The notes under the pieces are model-generated. The model saw only the letters and a program-made list of their open reading frames with translations. It had not been told where the DNA came from and did not search any database. Below are positions 50,946 to 60,712 of a DNA stretch of 64,000 nucleotides, one piece after another (position 1 is the stretch's first letter; every line of letters starts with the position of its first letter). The stretch comes from Hymenobacter siberiensis (GTDB lineage: Bacteria > Bacteroidota > Bacteroidia > Cytophagales > Hymenobacteraceae), in contig NZ_JAHLZY020000001.1 of NCBI RefSeq assembly GCF_018967865.2, positions 1,860,001 to 1,924,000 of the forward strand, given 5' to 3'. The position numbers and the translations under genes were made by a program.

Positions 50946-52106
50946 TCAAATACCCATTAAGGCAAATATTTTAGCCGGGTCGGTTTCGGTGCCGATTTTT
51001 TCTTGTAAACCAGGATTTTTCCCGCTGTACATCTCTTGGGCCAGTTGCATCGCAGCCAGCAAACGTTGAGCTATAGCGAGTTCCTTATCGGGATTATCCG
51101 AGGCAAGGCCTGCTTTTTGACAGGCAAGTACCAGCGTATCGTAGATAGTTGCGTAGGGAGACCGCGCCGATGAAAGAGCAGCCGAAGTGCCAGATTTTTC
51201 TCTGCGGCGGTCTTCAAGGAACAAGACATCATCGAGCACGTTACGAGCTTTTGCCAGCGTTTCAGAGGCCTTTTCCCGCTTGGCTCTTTGGTCCTTCTCG
51301 GCTTGCAACGCCAGTTCCTGCGCCGACTTGCGGTGCGCCACCATTATATCGTTCACATATCGGTCATTAGCCAGGGTATCGCCGTGCTGGTCAAAAGCCA
51401 GAATGCGGCCCTCCCGGCTATCAGCTACGTAGTTTTCCTCGTAGCGCAGTTGCCCGTTGGGGTACCAGGCTAGGAACTTGCCATCCATTTGCCCGTCGGT
51501 GAAGTGACCGGACTTTTTCGGGCTGCCGTCTTCGTAAAAGGCTTTTACGTCGCCGTCGTTGTATTTCTCGTCTTCCCGGTAGGCATATTGGTCGGCCACC
51601 TTACCGCTTTTGTAGAAGAGCGTGGCGGGCCCTTCCTTTTTATCGTTGCGGTAGGTGCAAACCTCGTGACCTTCGGGATAATAGAATTTCCATTGCCCTT
51701 CGCGGCTTCCATTAACGTAGTTGCCGGCCGACATTTGCTCGTTCGGCCCGCTGTAGCGGATGTAAGGGCCGTTGCGCAGGTTGTTGCGCACCATGATGTC
51801 GTATTCCAGCCACGTTTCGCCTTCCGAAGTGCTGTATTCCAATTGCCGGCCGTCGGCCTTGTTGTTGCGGTAGCTATGCTTGCGCCACAGCGTGCCATCT
51901 TCGTTGTATTCCTTGTAATAGCCCTGCTTGCTGAAGCGGTTGGTCGGAGTCGAAACGTACTGATATTCCTCGTGCAGCTGCCGGCCTTGGTAGTCGTAGT
52001 ACGTGCGCTTGATGAGCGCCTTGGCGGCGGTGGCCTTCTGGGCCTGACCGTGCAGGGCCAAGCCCACGAATGAGGCCAGCAAGAGAAAAGAGCGGAAATA
52101 TTTCAT
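50946..52106 (-). CDS. Exported MORN-repeat protein
   Basis: 386 residues. A signal peptide (FRSFLLLASFVGLALHGQA) precedes about eight MORN-type repeats of the form Y..(D/N)G.......Y.NG......Y (for example YNEDGTLWRKHSYRNNKADG, FYEDGSPKKSGHFTDGQMDG). The C-terminus is a helical segment. Such YwqK/MORN proteins are beta-rich scaffolds in Bacteroidota envelopes; the specific role is unknown. Confidence 0.85.
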   Translation of the reverse strand: MKYFRSFLLLASFVGLALHGQAQKATAAKALIKRTYYDYQGRQLHEEYQYVSTPTNRFSKQGYYKEYNEDGTLWRKHSYRNNKADGRQLEYSTSEGETWLEYDIMVRNNLRNGPYIRYSGPNEQMSAGNYVNGSREGQWKFYYPEGHEVCTYRNDKKEGPATLFYKSGKVADQYAYREDEKYNDGDVKAFYEDGSPKKSGHFTDGQMDGKFLAWYPNGQLRYEENYVADSREGRILAFDQHGDTLANDRYVNDIMVAHRKSAQELALQAEKDQRAKREKASETLAKARNVLDDVLFLEDRRREKSGTSAALSSARSPYATIYDTLVLACQKAGLASDNPDKELAIAQRLLAAMQLAQEMYSGKNPGLQEKIGTETDPAKIFALMGI

Positions 52107-52118
52107 GGTACCAATAGC

Positions 52119-52361
52119 TTAAAATGGGATTTTCACCAGCCACCACACCAAGCGCACGGGCAGCCACAGCAGCTTGAAAGGAATGGCCCAGCCGGGGCTA
52201 AAAAAGGAGCCGCCGCCCGACGACGATTCGCGACGGGCGTTGCCCTTGCCCCAGAACTGGTCCATCGACTGCGTATTGTTGCGGTTGCGGGCACCGCAGA
52301 GCGTGCAGGTATCGCCGAAGAAGACGCGACCCCGGCCGCAGGAGGTACAAGTGAGCTTCAT
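52119..52361 (-). CDS. Small zinc-ribbon protein with hydrophobic tail
   Basis: 80 residues from the ATG at 52361 (MKLTCTSCGRGRVFFGDTCTLCGARN). Two CxxC pairs form a zinc ribbon; after a Gly/Ser linker a hydrophobic, tryptophan-rich C-terminus (WAIPFKLLWLPVRLVWWLVKIPF) may insert in the membrane. It precedes the MORN gene by 12 bp. Function unknown. Confidence 0.65.
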   Translation of the reverse strand: MKLTCTSCGRGRVFFGDTCTLCGARNRNNTQSMDQFWGKGNARRESSSGGGSFFSPGWAIPFKLLWLPVRLVWWLVKIPF

Positions 52362-52465
52362 ACAGGAGTTGTGAAAAAGTGATGGACAAAGGTGCCGGCC
52401 CGAACCCCGCTGGCGCAAAGGCCAAAAATTTCTTTTCTTTGGCAACCTCAACCTTATTCTACCCC

Positions 52466-53731
52466 GTGCCCGCTCTCACTCCCCCGCTCCACACTGCATT
52501 GCGCGAAGCCGTCGCTACCCGCTTCGGCCAGCCGCTGCGCTACCCCAGCCACTGCGACGCCCTCGAAACCGAATTAGCCAAAACAGCCGGTTCCGGCGGC
52601 CGGCGGTTGAGCCCGAGCACGTTGCGCCGGTTTTTTGGGCTGGTTGAGAAGGAAGGCGGCTACCACCTGCACACCCTCGACACGCTGGCCCGCTACGCCG
52701 GCCACGCCGATTTCGCGGCCTTTGGGCAGGCCGTGGCGGGCCTCGCGCAAGCCGCTGGCGCTGCCGCCGCCCCTAACTTCCCCACCGACATTCCCGAGCT
52801 GCTGGCGATGGCACGGCTGGCCCCGCCCGAGCGCCTGCTGCTGGGCTACTTTCTGGGGCGCGTGACGCGGCCCGTTCAGCCCGGCGGCGCGGCGGCTCCG
52901 CTTGCCCTACGGCTGGCGGCCCACCCGGCCGGCCAGGAATTTTTCGTGGAGTCATTTGTCGACCTGGCCCACCTCAACGGGGCCTACGGCGAAGTGCTGT
53001 GCGAATACCTGCGCCACAAGCTTACGCCCGAAGCCCAATTGTTCGGACACGGCACCTTGTTTCTGGGTGAGTTTCTGGCCGAAGACGAAGCGGCCTGGCG
53101 GGCGCGGCTACCGCAGCTGCTGGCCCTGCCCGTGCCGCCGGCCGTCCACGCCTTCCCGCGCGGACGGCGTGCGTTCGCCGAAATCGTGGCCGCCTGGCAC
53201 GCTGCGCCCGAAGCCGTCTTGTCCCCCGAGTTGTTGCCACGCCTGCGGCGGGAAGCCATCGCCGCGCCCCGCGCCACCGCCGCGCCCGCCCCGCCGCTGC
53301 CAGCGTTCTACAACTCGTTTCCGGCGGGCTACCACTTTTTCGTGGCCGAGGCGCTGTTTCTCACCGCTCAGTTCGAGGAGCTGGTTGAATGGATAGCCGA
53401 AACGAACACCGCCTTTCCCGAACTAGCCACGTTGGAGCTTAACGTATATAACGAGCTATTACGGGCGTTTCTGCGCGTGGCCCGGCTGCGCACCGGACGG
53501 GCGGCTCCCGGTTGCCCACCCGCCCAAACGCACCCGTTGGCGCAGTTCGAAACTCACCACTGGCTGCTCGATTACTACCAGGTTCATATCGATTTGGTCG
53601 ACCTGCATCTGGCCGTGATGGCGGCCGATGCGCCCGCTGCCGCACAGGCCCAGCAGCGCGTGGTACAGTATGCGACTACTCACCATACCCCGTTTTTTCG
53701 GCGCGTGGCCGAGCGGGTGCTCGCGGCCTGA
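52466..53731 (+). CDS. Hypothetical protein with Bacteroidota N-terminal RFFG-type domain
   Basis: 421 residues from a GTG at 52466 (reads PALTPPLHTALREAVATRFGQ); an ATG at 52379 gives 29 extra residues that do not look family-like and overlap the likely promoter. The N-terminal 75 residues (SPSTLRRFFGLVEKEGGYHLHTLDTLARYAGH..F..F) match a domain common in uncharacterised Bacteroidota proteins. The rest is helical and rich in Ala/Leu, possibly a TPR-like array. No membrane segment. Confidence 0.65.
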   Translation: MPALTPPLHTALREAVATRFGQPLRYPSHCDALETELAKTAGSGGRRLSPSTLRRFFGLVEKEGGYHLHTLDTLARYAGHADFAAFGQAVAGLAQAAGAAAAPNFPTDIPELLAMARLAPPERLLLGYFLGRVTRPVQPGGAAAPLALRLAAHPAGQEFFVESFVDLAHLNGAYGEVLCEYLRHKLTPEAQLFGHGTLFLGEFLAEDEAAWRARLPQLLALPVPPAVHAFPRGRRAFAEIVAAWHAAPEAVLSPELLPRLRREAIAAPRATAAPAPPLPAFYNSFPAGYHFFVAEALFLTAQFEELVEWIAETNTAFPELATLELNVYNELLRAFLRVARLRTGRAAPGCPPAQTHPLAQFETHHWLLDYYQVHIDLVDLHLAVMAADAPAAAQAQQRVVQYATTHHTPFFRRVAERVLAA

Positions 53732-53746
53732 CAACCGCACTCGCCG

Positions 53747-54682
53747 CTAAAGCAGCGCCGGCCGCTGCGTGATTTCGTGGTAGCAGATGTGGCCCTGGCT
53801 GAAGTAGTGGAACACCATGCTCTTACGGGTTTGAAACTTGTCGAGGTGCGGCTCGCTACCGTGCATCAGGTTGGCGTGCCAGATGAATACGTCGCCCTTG
53901 CGGGCCAGGAAAACCTGCTTGGGAATGCCGGCTTCGAGGATTTTCTGGTTGATGTAAGCCTCGTATTCCGTGTAGGCTTTGTCGCCGATGAGCCACTCGG
54001 TGCCTTCGTTCTGGTAGTCGGCGTTGAGGTAGTAGGGCAGCTGGTGGCTGCCGGGGTAGTAGTGCAGCGGGCCATTATCGGGCGTGATGTCTTCCAGCGC
54101 TATCCAGGCCGCCGCCATGCCGCCCAATGGGAAGGTGCTCATGTGAATGCTGTCGGAATGGGTGCGCTGCTGGCTGCCGGTGAGGAAGTTGATGCTTTGG
54201 AAGAGCTTGGTTTCGTGGCCCAGCAGGGCAGCCACCAGCTCCCGGAGCGCGCCCTCGCCCGCCGCCCGGATGCGGGCCGACTTCCGAAACGCAAACATGA
54301 ATTTATTGACATAGCGCACGCTGATTTCCTGGCTGGCAATAAGCTGGTGCAGCTCCTGGTTGATACCATCGACGGTATCGCTGCTGAAAAACCCCGGTAG
54401 AATAGCAAATCCCTGGTCCTCAAACGCTCGCAGGCTGGCCTGGCTGGCGGCGGGCTGCGCCGCGAAGGCTGGCGTAGCCGCTAGGCGCTCGGCCAGGGGC
54501 AGTACGGCGGGCAAGCCGGCATTCGTAGGCAAACCCGCAAAATCGCGGCTGCTGATGGGGGAGAAGTAGCGCTTGCTCAGCCCCAGCTTCTGGTAGATGG
54601 GCAGGTTGTGGGCCAGCCGGCGGCGCTGGAAAACGTTGTAGACGGCATAGCTGAGCTTGAGGCGGCGGAGCAGGGAAAGCAT
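53747..54682 (-). CDS. Phytanoyl-CoA dioxygenase (PhyH)-family protein
   Basis: 311 residues. A jelly-roll Fe(II)/2-oxoglutarate oxygenase is indicated by HSDSIHMSTFPLGGMAAAWIALEDITPDNGPLHYYPGSHQLPY, which carries the His-x-Asp motif and PhyH signature, and a distal His in WHANLMHGSEPH with an arginine (TRKSMVFHY). Substrate unknown. Cytoplasmic, host gene, convergent with the preceding one. Confidence 0.87.
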   Translation of the reverse strand: MLSLLRRLKLSYAVYNVFQRRRLAHNLPIYQKLGLSKRYFSPISSRDFAGLPTNAGLPAVLPLAERLAATPAFAAQPAASQASLRAFEDQGFAILPGFFSSDTVDGINQELHQLIASQEISVRYVNKFMFAFRKSARIRAAGEGALRELVAALLGHETKLFQSINFLTGSQQRTHSDSIHMSTFPLGGMAAAWIALEDITPDNGPLHYYPGSHQLPYYLNADYQNEGTEWLIGDKAYTEYEAYINQKILEAGIPKQVFLARKGDVFIWHANLMHGSEPHLDKFQTRKSMVFHYFSQGHICYHEITQRPALL

Positions 54683-54811
54683 GAGTGGGGTAGGAGTTTT
54701 TCAGGGAGCCAAGATACGGCTGCGGGCAGGCGTGGCCGGGCCGCAGTTGGCTGTTTCGGCCCAAACCGCTACATTGCCAGCCCAATATCCTTTCCTTCTT
54801 CTACCCTTCTG

Positions 54812-57172
54812 ATGATTGCCTGGGCTACCTTTCCCTTCGTGCGCTATACCCCCGCGCTCATTCTCGGCATCGTGGGCTACCTCTACCTCGGCGCTGGTTG
54901 GCCGGAGTTGTGGCCCGTGGCCGTGTCCCTGGCTGTTCTGAGCATGGGGCTGATTTTCTGGGCCGTGCGGCAGCGCACGCCGGCCGCCGCCGACATGGCC
55001 GGGGTTGTGTCGCTGCTCACTATCGTCGTGCTGGGGGCCACGCTCACCCAGCGCGCCACCGAAAGCCGCCGCGCCGACCACCTCTACCGCTTCGGTGATA
55101 AAGTAGAAAGCTACCAGGCCGTGGTGGACGAGGCTACCGTGGTGCGGGCCGCTACCTATGCCACCACCCTGAAAGTGCAGGCTGTGCGCGTGGCCGGCCG
55201 CTGGCGCCGGGCCACGGGCGGCGTGCGGGTATCGCTGCCCCGCGTGGCGGGCATCGCGCAGCCGCAGTACGGCGAGGTCTGGCTTATTCGCGGCCACCCC
55301 GACCCCAGCAAGCCCCCGCTCAACCCCGGCGAGTTCGACTACGCCCGCTACCTGGAGTACCGGCAAGTCTATCACCAGCAATATATTCACCCCGACCAAT
55401 ACCGGATGCTGCGGTTGGCCCCGCCCAATATCCTGGTGGCCGTCAGCATGCGGGCGGCCACGCAGCTCGACGGCGTTTTCCGGCACTACATCAAGGCCAA
55501 ACGCGAGTACGCCATTGCCTCGGCACTGGTGCTGGGCATTAAGGACGACGTGGATTTGGCCACCAAGCAGGCCTACACCGCCACCGGCACCACGCACATT
55601 ATGGCCGTGAGCGGCTTGCAGGTGGGCTTGTTGTTCGCGGCCATGTCGTGGGTGCTGCGCAAGCTATTTGGGCGGGTGCGGGGCTTTTTGCTGTGGTCGT
55701 CGCTGGTGGGGCTGGCCGTTATCTGGAGCTACGCCTTTCTCACGGGGCTGTCGGCATCGGTGCTGCGGGCCACGGTGATGTTCACGGTCATCATCATCGG
55801 CCGGGCCCTGGGGCGGCAGGATTCCATCTTTAATACGCTGGGCGTGGCCGCGTTTGGCTTGCTGATGTGGAACCCGTTTCTGGTGGCCGACGTGGGCTTT
55901 CAGCTTTCGTTTCTGGCGGTGCTCAGCATCGTGTACGTGCAGCCGCGCATTGCCCGCTGGGTGGATGTTGAAGCATATTTCTATGCCCGCCGCCGGCCCT
56001 GGCAGCCCAAGGCCGTGCAGTGGGCCTGGCGCGGCAGCGGCTGGTTTCTGGATAAGGTGTGGCAGGCGGTGGCGCTGTCGCTGGCGGCGCAGGTGGCCAC
56101 GTTTGGGCTGGGGCTGTATTACTTTCACCAGTTCCCGTTCAGCTTTTTGCTTTCCAACCTCGTGGCCGTGCCCATTTCCAGCGGGGCGGTGTATGTGGGG
56201 CTGGCCTTGCTGGCGGTGAAGGGCATTATGGCCACCATCAACCTGCTGTTGCCCGCCGGCGCGGCGTGGTGGCTCGATTTGCTGCCCCGGGCCGTGGCGC
56301 AGCTATTCGAATGGATGGTGTGGGCCTTCAACGAATACATCTTCCTGATAAGCCGCTACTTCTCCGGCTGGGTGGTGCGCGATATCCACGTTTCGGCGCT
56401 GCAAACGGTGCTACTATTTGGTATAATCGGGGCCGGCCTGGCCTGGCTGAACACCCGCCGGCTGGGCTGGCTGCGCGGCATGGCGTTGCTGCTACTCTGC
56501 TACGGCGGTAGCCGCGTGGCCGAAGCCCGCGCCGTGGCCCCCACCGAAGAATTCATTGTGTACAGCATTCCGCGCCGCTCGGTGGTGGGGTTCTGGCAGG
56601 GCGCGGCGGCCGAGTTTGTCACGCCCGACTCGCTGCCGCTCACCGAAACCGAGCGCACCTACCGTCTGCTGCCGGGCATCATCCGGCGGGCAGCGCGGCG
56701 CACGGCCTACCGCGTGGGCTGGCGCGGCTGCACCATCCCCGTGCAGCGCCTGGCCGACCCCGATAGTGCCAACTCAGCCCTATACTTCAAGCCCGGCCCC
56801 GTGGTGCTGGCCCGCTGGCACGGCTTGCGGGTGGCTTTCGTTTCCAACCGCATTTCGAGCGCTACCCGGCCCGCGCCCGTCGATGTGCTGGTGCTGCGCC
56901 GCAACGCCCGCCTGAAGCCCGAAACCGTGGCCGCCGTATTCGGCCCACAGGTGCAGGTGGTGTTCGACTCGAGCTGCAAAATCTGGTACGTGGCCCGGCA
57001 GGATTCCCTGCTGCGCGCCCAGGGTTTCCGCACCTGGGACGTCACGGCGCGGGGTGCTTTCTCCTGTGCGCCGCCGCTGGGGGGGGCGGTAGGCGGGGCC
57101 CGCGAAAGCCTGGCGCACAAAAAAAGTTGCGCCCGCTCCGGGTTGACCCCAACGCCGCCAACGGACCGATAG
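54812..57172 (+). CDS. comEC: ComEC/Rec2-family membrane DNA channel
   Basis: 786 residues from the ATG at 54812 (MIAWATFPFVRYTPALILG). Several N-terminal membrane helices, a DUF4131 domain, then the competence domain with HIMAVSGLQVGLLFAAMSWVLRKLF and further helices (8-10 in all). The C-terminal part (about 600-770) is degenerate compared with metallo-beta-lactamase domains; clear HxHxDH ligands are not visible. The family carries single-stranded DNA through the inner membrane in natural transformation. Confidence 0.9.
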   Translation: MIAWATFPFVRYTPALILGIVGYLYLGAGWPELWPVAVSLAVLSMGLIFWAVRQRTPAAADMAGVVSLLTIVVLGATLTQRATESRRADHLYRFGDKVESYQAVVDEATVVRAATYATTLKVQAVRVAGRWRRATGGVRVSLPRVAGIAQPQYGEVWLIRGHPDPSKPPLNPGEFDYARYLEYRQVYHQQYIHPDQYRMLRLAPPNILVAVSMRAATQLDGVFRHYIKAKREYAIASALVLGIKDDVDLATKQAYTATGTTHIMAVSGLQVGLLFAAMSWVLRKLFGRVRGFLLWSSLVGLAVIWSYAFLTGLSASVLRATVMFTVIIIGRALGRQDSIFNTLGVAAFGLLMWNPFLVADVGFQLSFLAVLSIVYVQPRIARWVDVEAYFYARRRPWQPKAVQWAWRGSGWFLDKVWQAVALSLAAQVATFGLGLYYFHQFPFSFLLSNLVAVPISSGAVYVGLALLAVKGIMATINLLLPAGAAWWLDLLPRAVAQLFEWMVWAFNEYIFLISRYFSGWVVRDIHVSALQTVLLFGIIGAGLAWLNTRRLGWLRGMALLLLCYGGSRVAEARAVAPTEEFIVYSIPRRSVVGFWQGAAAEFVTPDSLPLTETERTYRLLPGIIRRAARRTAYRVGWRGCTIPVQRLADPDSANSALYFKPGPVVLARWHGLRVAFVSNRISSATRPAPVDVLVLRRNARLKPETVAAVFGPQVQVVFDSSCKIWYVARQDSLLRAQGFRTWDVTARGAFSCAPPLGGAVGGARESLAHKKSCARSGLTPTPPTDR

Positions 57173-57321
57173 CCAGCGTGTTTCGTCGTTTTGGTCGGGC
57201 GTTTAGTCGAGCGGAGTAGTCCATCCATCCACTTTTTGCGTTAATTGCCCCAAGAGATGCCACCATTGCCCCGCCGGCGGTATCCCTGCTGAAACCATCC
57301 GTCTGCGCCAAACCCGCCCCT

Positions 57322-58128
57322 ATGGAAAACCTGCTCACGCCCGAACTCGAAGCCCTCCGCTACATTCAGTACGAAGCCCAGGACCGCATCGGCTACATCA
57401 CCCTCAACCGTCCCGACAAGCGTAATGTCCTGAACGCCGACGTAATAACCGAGTTGAAACAGGCGTTCGAATTCGCCGAAGATGATGAGGAAACCAAGGT
57501 TATTGTGCTGCGCTCGGCCGGCGATGTGTTCTGCGTCGGGGCCGATTTGGCCTACATTCAGGAGCTGCAGGGCTACGGCTACACCGACAACCTGGAAGAC
57601 AGCACGCACCTCATGCAGCTCTTCCACCAGATTTATACCCTCAAAAAAGTGGTGATTGCCCAGGTGCAGGGCCACGCCCTGGCCGGCGGCTGCGGCCTGG
57701 CCGCCATCTGCGACCTGAGCTTTGCCGTGCCCGAGGCCAAGTTTGGCTACACCGAAGTGAAAATTGGCTTCCTGCCGGCCATCGTGAGCGTGTTTCTGCT
57801 GCGCAAAATCGGCGAGTCGCGCACCAAGCAGCTGCTGCTCACCGGCGACCCCGTTTCGGCCCAGGTGGCCCTCGACATGGGCCTTATCACCTTTCTGGCC
57901 CCCAAAGAGGAGCTGGCCGCGAACGTGCACACCTTCGCCCAGCGCCTGTGCCGCGAAAACTCGGGCCAGAGCATGGAAGTAACCAAGGAGATGCTGGCCC
58001 ACCTGCCCGAGCTCGACCTCGAAGAAGGCCTGCGCTATGCCGCCCAGCGCAACGCCGAAGCCCGGGGCTCGGAGGATTGCCGCAAAGGCATTGCCGCCTG
58101 CCTCAGCAAAGAAAAGATTGGCTGGTAG
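57322..58128 (+). CDS. Enoyl-CoA hydratase/isomerase-family protein
   Basis: 268 residues. The crotonase fold: IGYITLNRPDKRNVLNADVI, VIVLRSAGDVFCVGADLAYIQ (oxyanion loop), VVIAQVQGHALAGGCGLAAICDLSFA and FGYTEVKIGFLPAIVSVFL. A glutamate in the second oxyanion segment region supports hydratase or isomerase chemistry. Probably fatty acid or amino-acid catabolism. Monocistronic. Confidence 0.9.
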   Translation: MENLLTPELEALRYIQYEAQDRIGYITLNRPDKRNVLNADVITELKQAFEFAEDDEETKVIVLRSAGDVFCVGADLAYIQELQGYGYTDNLEDSTHLMQLFHQIYTLKKVVIAQVQGHALAGGCGLAAICDLSFAVPEAKFGYTEVKIGFLPAIVSVFLLRKIGESRTKQLLLTGDPVSAQVALDMGLITFLAPKEELAANVHTFAQRLCRENSGQSMEVTKEMLAHLPELDLEEGLRYAAQRNAEARGSEDCRKGIAACLSKEKIGW

Positions 58129-58155
58129 CTTGAATAAGCTGTTAGCTGATGAAGC

Positions 58156-58234
58156 TGTTTAGAAAGTCCCCGAACGGTCATGCTTCGCTGCGCTCTGCAT
58201 GACCGTTTGAGCACCTTTTGTGACTTTCTAAACA
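58156..58234. repeat. 79-bp MITE-like repeat, copy 2
   Basis: Same 13-bp terminal inverted repeats and inner hairpin as copy 1, with 3 differences over 79 bp, in the gap between the hydratase and crtZ-like genes. Confidence 0.85.
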
Positions 58235-58343
58235 ACTCCAATAGCTTTGCAACAACGCCGTTCCGTCCCGGAATTTATTGGGGACGGAACGGCGTTTCCG
58301 CGTTATTTCCAAACAACCCTTTTCCAGTTCCGGTTACTTCCAC

Positions 58344-58817
58344 ATGACAACACTGGCCGCCATTGGCATCACCCTCGCTACCTTCGGATTCATGGAATTC
58401 TGGGCGTGGTTTATGCACAAGTTTGTGCAGCACGGGCCGCTATGGTTTCTGCACCGCTCGCACCATGTGCGGCACCCGCACCCAGTGGAGCGCAACGACT
58501 TGTTTTTCCTCATTTACGGGGCCATTTCGGCCGTACTGTTCATTACCGGCGACAATGGCGGGCGCTGGTGGTTCTGGGTGGGCGTGGGCATTGCCTGCTA
58601 CGGCACGGTGTACTTCTTCGTGCACGACGTACTGATTCACGGCCGGCTGCGCTTCTGGAAAAAATCGCAGAATACCTACCTGCGGGCCCTCAATATGGCC
58701 CACAAAACCCACCACAAAACCACGGGCCGCGATAGTTCGGCCGAGTTTGGCCTGCTGTGGGTTTCGCCAAAATACTTGCAGCTGGCGCGGAGGAAAAAAA
58801 TAAAGACGGGAAATTAA
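58344..58817 (+). CDS. crtZ: Beta-carotene hydroxylase (CrtZ-like)
   Basis: 157 residues from the ATG at 58344. Four membrane helices and the histidine clusters of the fatty acid hydroxylase superfamily: HKFVQH (25-30), HRSHH (37-41), HDVLIHG and HKTHHK. It hydroxylates carotenoid rings to give zeaxanthin-type pigments. It is near crtI and crtB, separated by two regulators, so the pigment genes form one locus. Confidence 0.88.
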   Translation: MTTLAAIGITLATFGFMEFWAWFMHKFVQHGPLWFLHRSHHVRHPHPVERNDLFFLIYGAISAVLFITGDNGGRWWFWVGVGIACYGTVYFFVHDVLIHGRLRFWKKSQNTYLRALNMAHKTHHKTTGRDSSAEFGLLWVSPKYLQLARRKKIKTGN

Positions 58818-58912
58818 AACATGACCAATAGAACATTGGTTTTAAACTGGAATAATTATAGGTTTTATCAGGTGATTCTCGATTTATAAGGTTATAATTT
58901 TTAATTAAAAAA

Positions 58913-59812
58913 ATGGGCCAATTCTCTATCAGTGACTTAGAGCAGCTTTCGGGCATCAAAGCGCACACTATTCGCATGTGGGAACAGCGCTACGGCCTGC
59001 TGCATCCGGTACGCACGGCCACCAACATTCGCACGTATTGCGATGATGACTTGCGGCGGTTGCTCAACGTAACCACGCTCTGCGGCCGGGGCCAGCGCAT
59101 CTCGCAGGTGGCCCGCCTTACGGATGCTGAAATCAGTGAAGCCGTGCTGGCCTGCTGCGATGACTCGCATGACTACCACCGCCAGGTAAACGACCTGCTG
59201 GCCGCCATGCTGGGCTTCGATGAGCCCCGCCTCGACCAGCTATTAAGCGAAGCCTCCGTCCGCCTTGGCTTCGAGAATACGATGCTGCGCGTGGCCTACC
59301 CGCTGCTGCAGCGCATTGGCCTAATGTGGCTGGCCGGTACCGTGGACCTGGGCCAGGAGCACATGCTGGCCCACTTGCTGCGCCAGAAGCTGCTGGCCGC
59401 CACCGATGCCCTGCCCAAGATACCCACTACGGCCCGCCGCTGGGTGCTGTTTTTGCCCGGCGATGAGCTGCACGAGCTGGCCCTGCTCTTTATGAACTAC
59501 CTGCTGCGCGCCCGGGGCCAGCATACGCTCTACCTGGGTCAGAACCTGCCTACGGTCGGCCTCACCAATGTGAACGCGGCCTACCGGCCCTACGCCGTGG
59601 CTACGGTGCTTACTACCCAGCCCGAGCGCGGCCGGGTGGCCGAGTACACCCGCGAGCTGCGCACCCTGTTTCCCGAGGCCCAGCTGGTGCTATATGGCCC
59701 GCTGGCCCGGCAGGAAGGGCTGGAGCTGCCCGCCAACTGCGTGTCGCCGCTGCTGATGACCGATTTCCTGGCCCTGATTTCTGCCGAGGCGACCGAGTCC
59801 GAGGCGGCCTGA
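58913..59812 (+). CDS. MerR-family B12-dependent photoreceptor-type regulator (CarH-like)
   Basis: 299 residues. The MerR winged helix (residues 1-70: SGIKAHTIRMWEQRYGLLHPVRT) is followed by a cobalamin-binding domain. The W-x9-E-H motif of CarH is present as Trp139 and Glu149-His150 (MWLAGTVDLGQEH), and the lower cobalt ligand His187 lies in DELHELALL. The rest matches the B12-binding fold (RARGQHTLYLGQNLP). CarH uses adenosylcobalamin to sense light and represses carotenoid genes in the dark. Location between crtZ and the sigma factor, crtI and crtB fits that role. Confidence 0.87.
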   Translation: MGQFSISDLEQLSGIKAHTIRMWEQRYGLLHPVRTATNIRTYCDDDLRRLLNVTTLCGRGQRISQVARLTDAEISEAVLACCDDSHDYHRQVNDLLAAMLGFDEPRLDQLLSEASVRLGFENTMLRVAYPLLQRIGLMWLAGTVDLGQEHMLAHLLRQKLLAATDALPKIPTTARRWVLFLPGDELHELALLFMNYLLRARGQHTLYLGQNLPTVGLTNVNAAYRPYAVATVLTTQPERGRVAEYTRELRTLFPEAQLVLYGPLARQEGLELPANCVSPLLMTDFLALISAEATESEAA

Positions 59813-59998
59813 GTAGCAATTTGCCGTCCAGCAAATCCCGTAGGTGGGCGCAGCCTTCACAAAACGATAATAATAAAACTGGACCCGAACCGCTGCCAAA
59901 ATGCTTGCCAGGTGTAATTTGCCGCTCCTACCCGAAAGAAGTAGGCGTGCCGAGTAAAATAATTTTGGCCGGAGCTGGTCGAATTTGCGGTTGGTACG

Positions 59999-60006
59999 TA
60001 TATTTG
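59999..60006 (+). promoter_or_regulatory. -7 box of the ECF sigma factor promoter
   Basis: TATATTTG is a perfect TAnnTTTG box, 31 bp before the sigma-factor start. No convincing -33 box at the usual spacing, as might be expected of a regulated promoter. Confidence 0.5.
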
Positions 60007-60037
60007 TTTAACAATCGGCCACGAAAAGCTAAACAGT

Positions 60038-60592
60038 ATGACTTCGCTAGAATTCACCTCGCAAGTGCAGAAGATTTCGCTCACCCTCCGGCCCGCCGCC
60101 ATGAACTTGACGCGAGACGCTGATGATGCTAAAGACTTAGTGCAGGAAACCCTTCTCAAGGCCCTGCTTAACAAGGACAAGTTTAAGGCCGGTACCAACC
60201 TGAAGGCGTGGTTGTATACCATCATGCGCAACACCTTCATCAACAACTACAACAAGATTACCAAGCGCAGCTCCAACATCGATTCGACGGAGTATTTCCA
60301 GTATTTCAACACTGACCAGAACTACATCACCCACAACGGCGCTACGTCGGATTTCGTGGTGCGCGATATCAACGAGGCCATTTCCAGCCTCGGTACCGAC
60401 TACCGCACGCCGTTTATGATGTACTACATCGGCTACAAGTACATGGAGATTGCCGAGAAGCTACAAATCCCGATTGGTACCGTTAAAAACCGCATCCACA
60501 TTGCCCGCAAGGACCTGAAAGCAGCCTTGCAGGTGTATGCCCCGGTGGGTGCCTCTGCCGCAACCGAAGCGGCTGAAGTTCTGGAAGACTAG
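60038..60592 (+). CDS. ECF-type RNA polymerase sigma factor
   Basis: 184 residues. Region 2 (AMNLTRDADDAKDLVQETLLKALLNKDKFKAGTNLKAWLYTIMRNTFINNYNK) and region 4 (AISSLGTDYRTPFMMYYIGYKYMEIAEKLQIPIGTVKNRIHIARKDLKAAL) form a minimal ECF sigma factor. It directs RNA polymerase to a stress or pigment regulon. It lies 18 bp before the region preceding crtI and downstream of the CarH-like gene, suggesting a light-controlled cascade. Confidence 0.9.
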   Translation: MTSLEFTSQVQKISLTLRPAAMNLTRDADDAKDLVQETLLKALLNKDKFKAGTNLKAWLYTIMRNTFINNYNKITKRSSNIDSTEYFQYFNTDQNYITHNGATSDFVVRDINEAISSLGTDYRTPFMMYYIGYKYMEIAEKLQIPIGTVKNRIHIARKDLKAALQVYAPVGASAATEAAEVLED

Positions 60593-60712
60593 CCAGTTTC
60601 TGCCCGTGCGATGGCCGCCGGCTCTGCTGCTGCACTTGCGGCGCTGGGCCGGCGGCTTCTTTTTTGGGCGTACTTCGCCCGTCCGTTCAACCAAATCTGT
60701 TCTTACCTGCCT

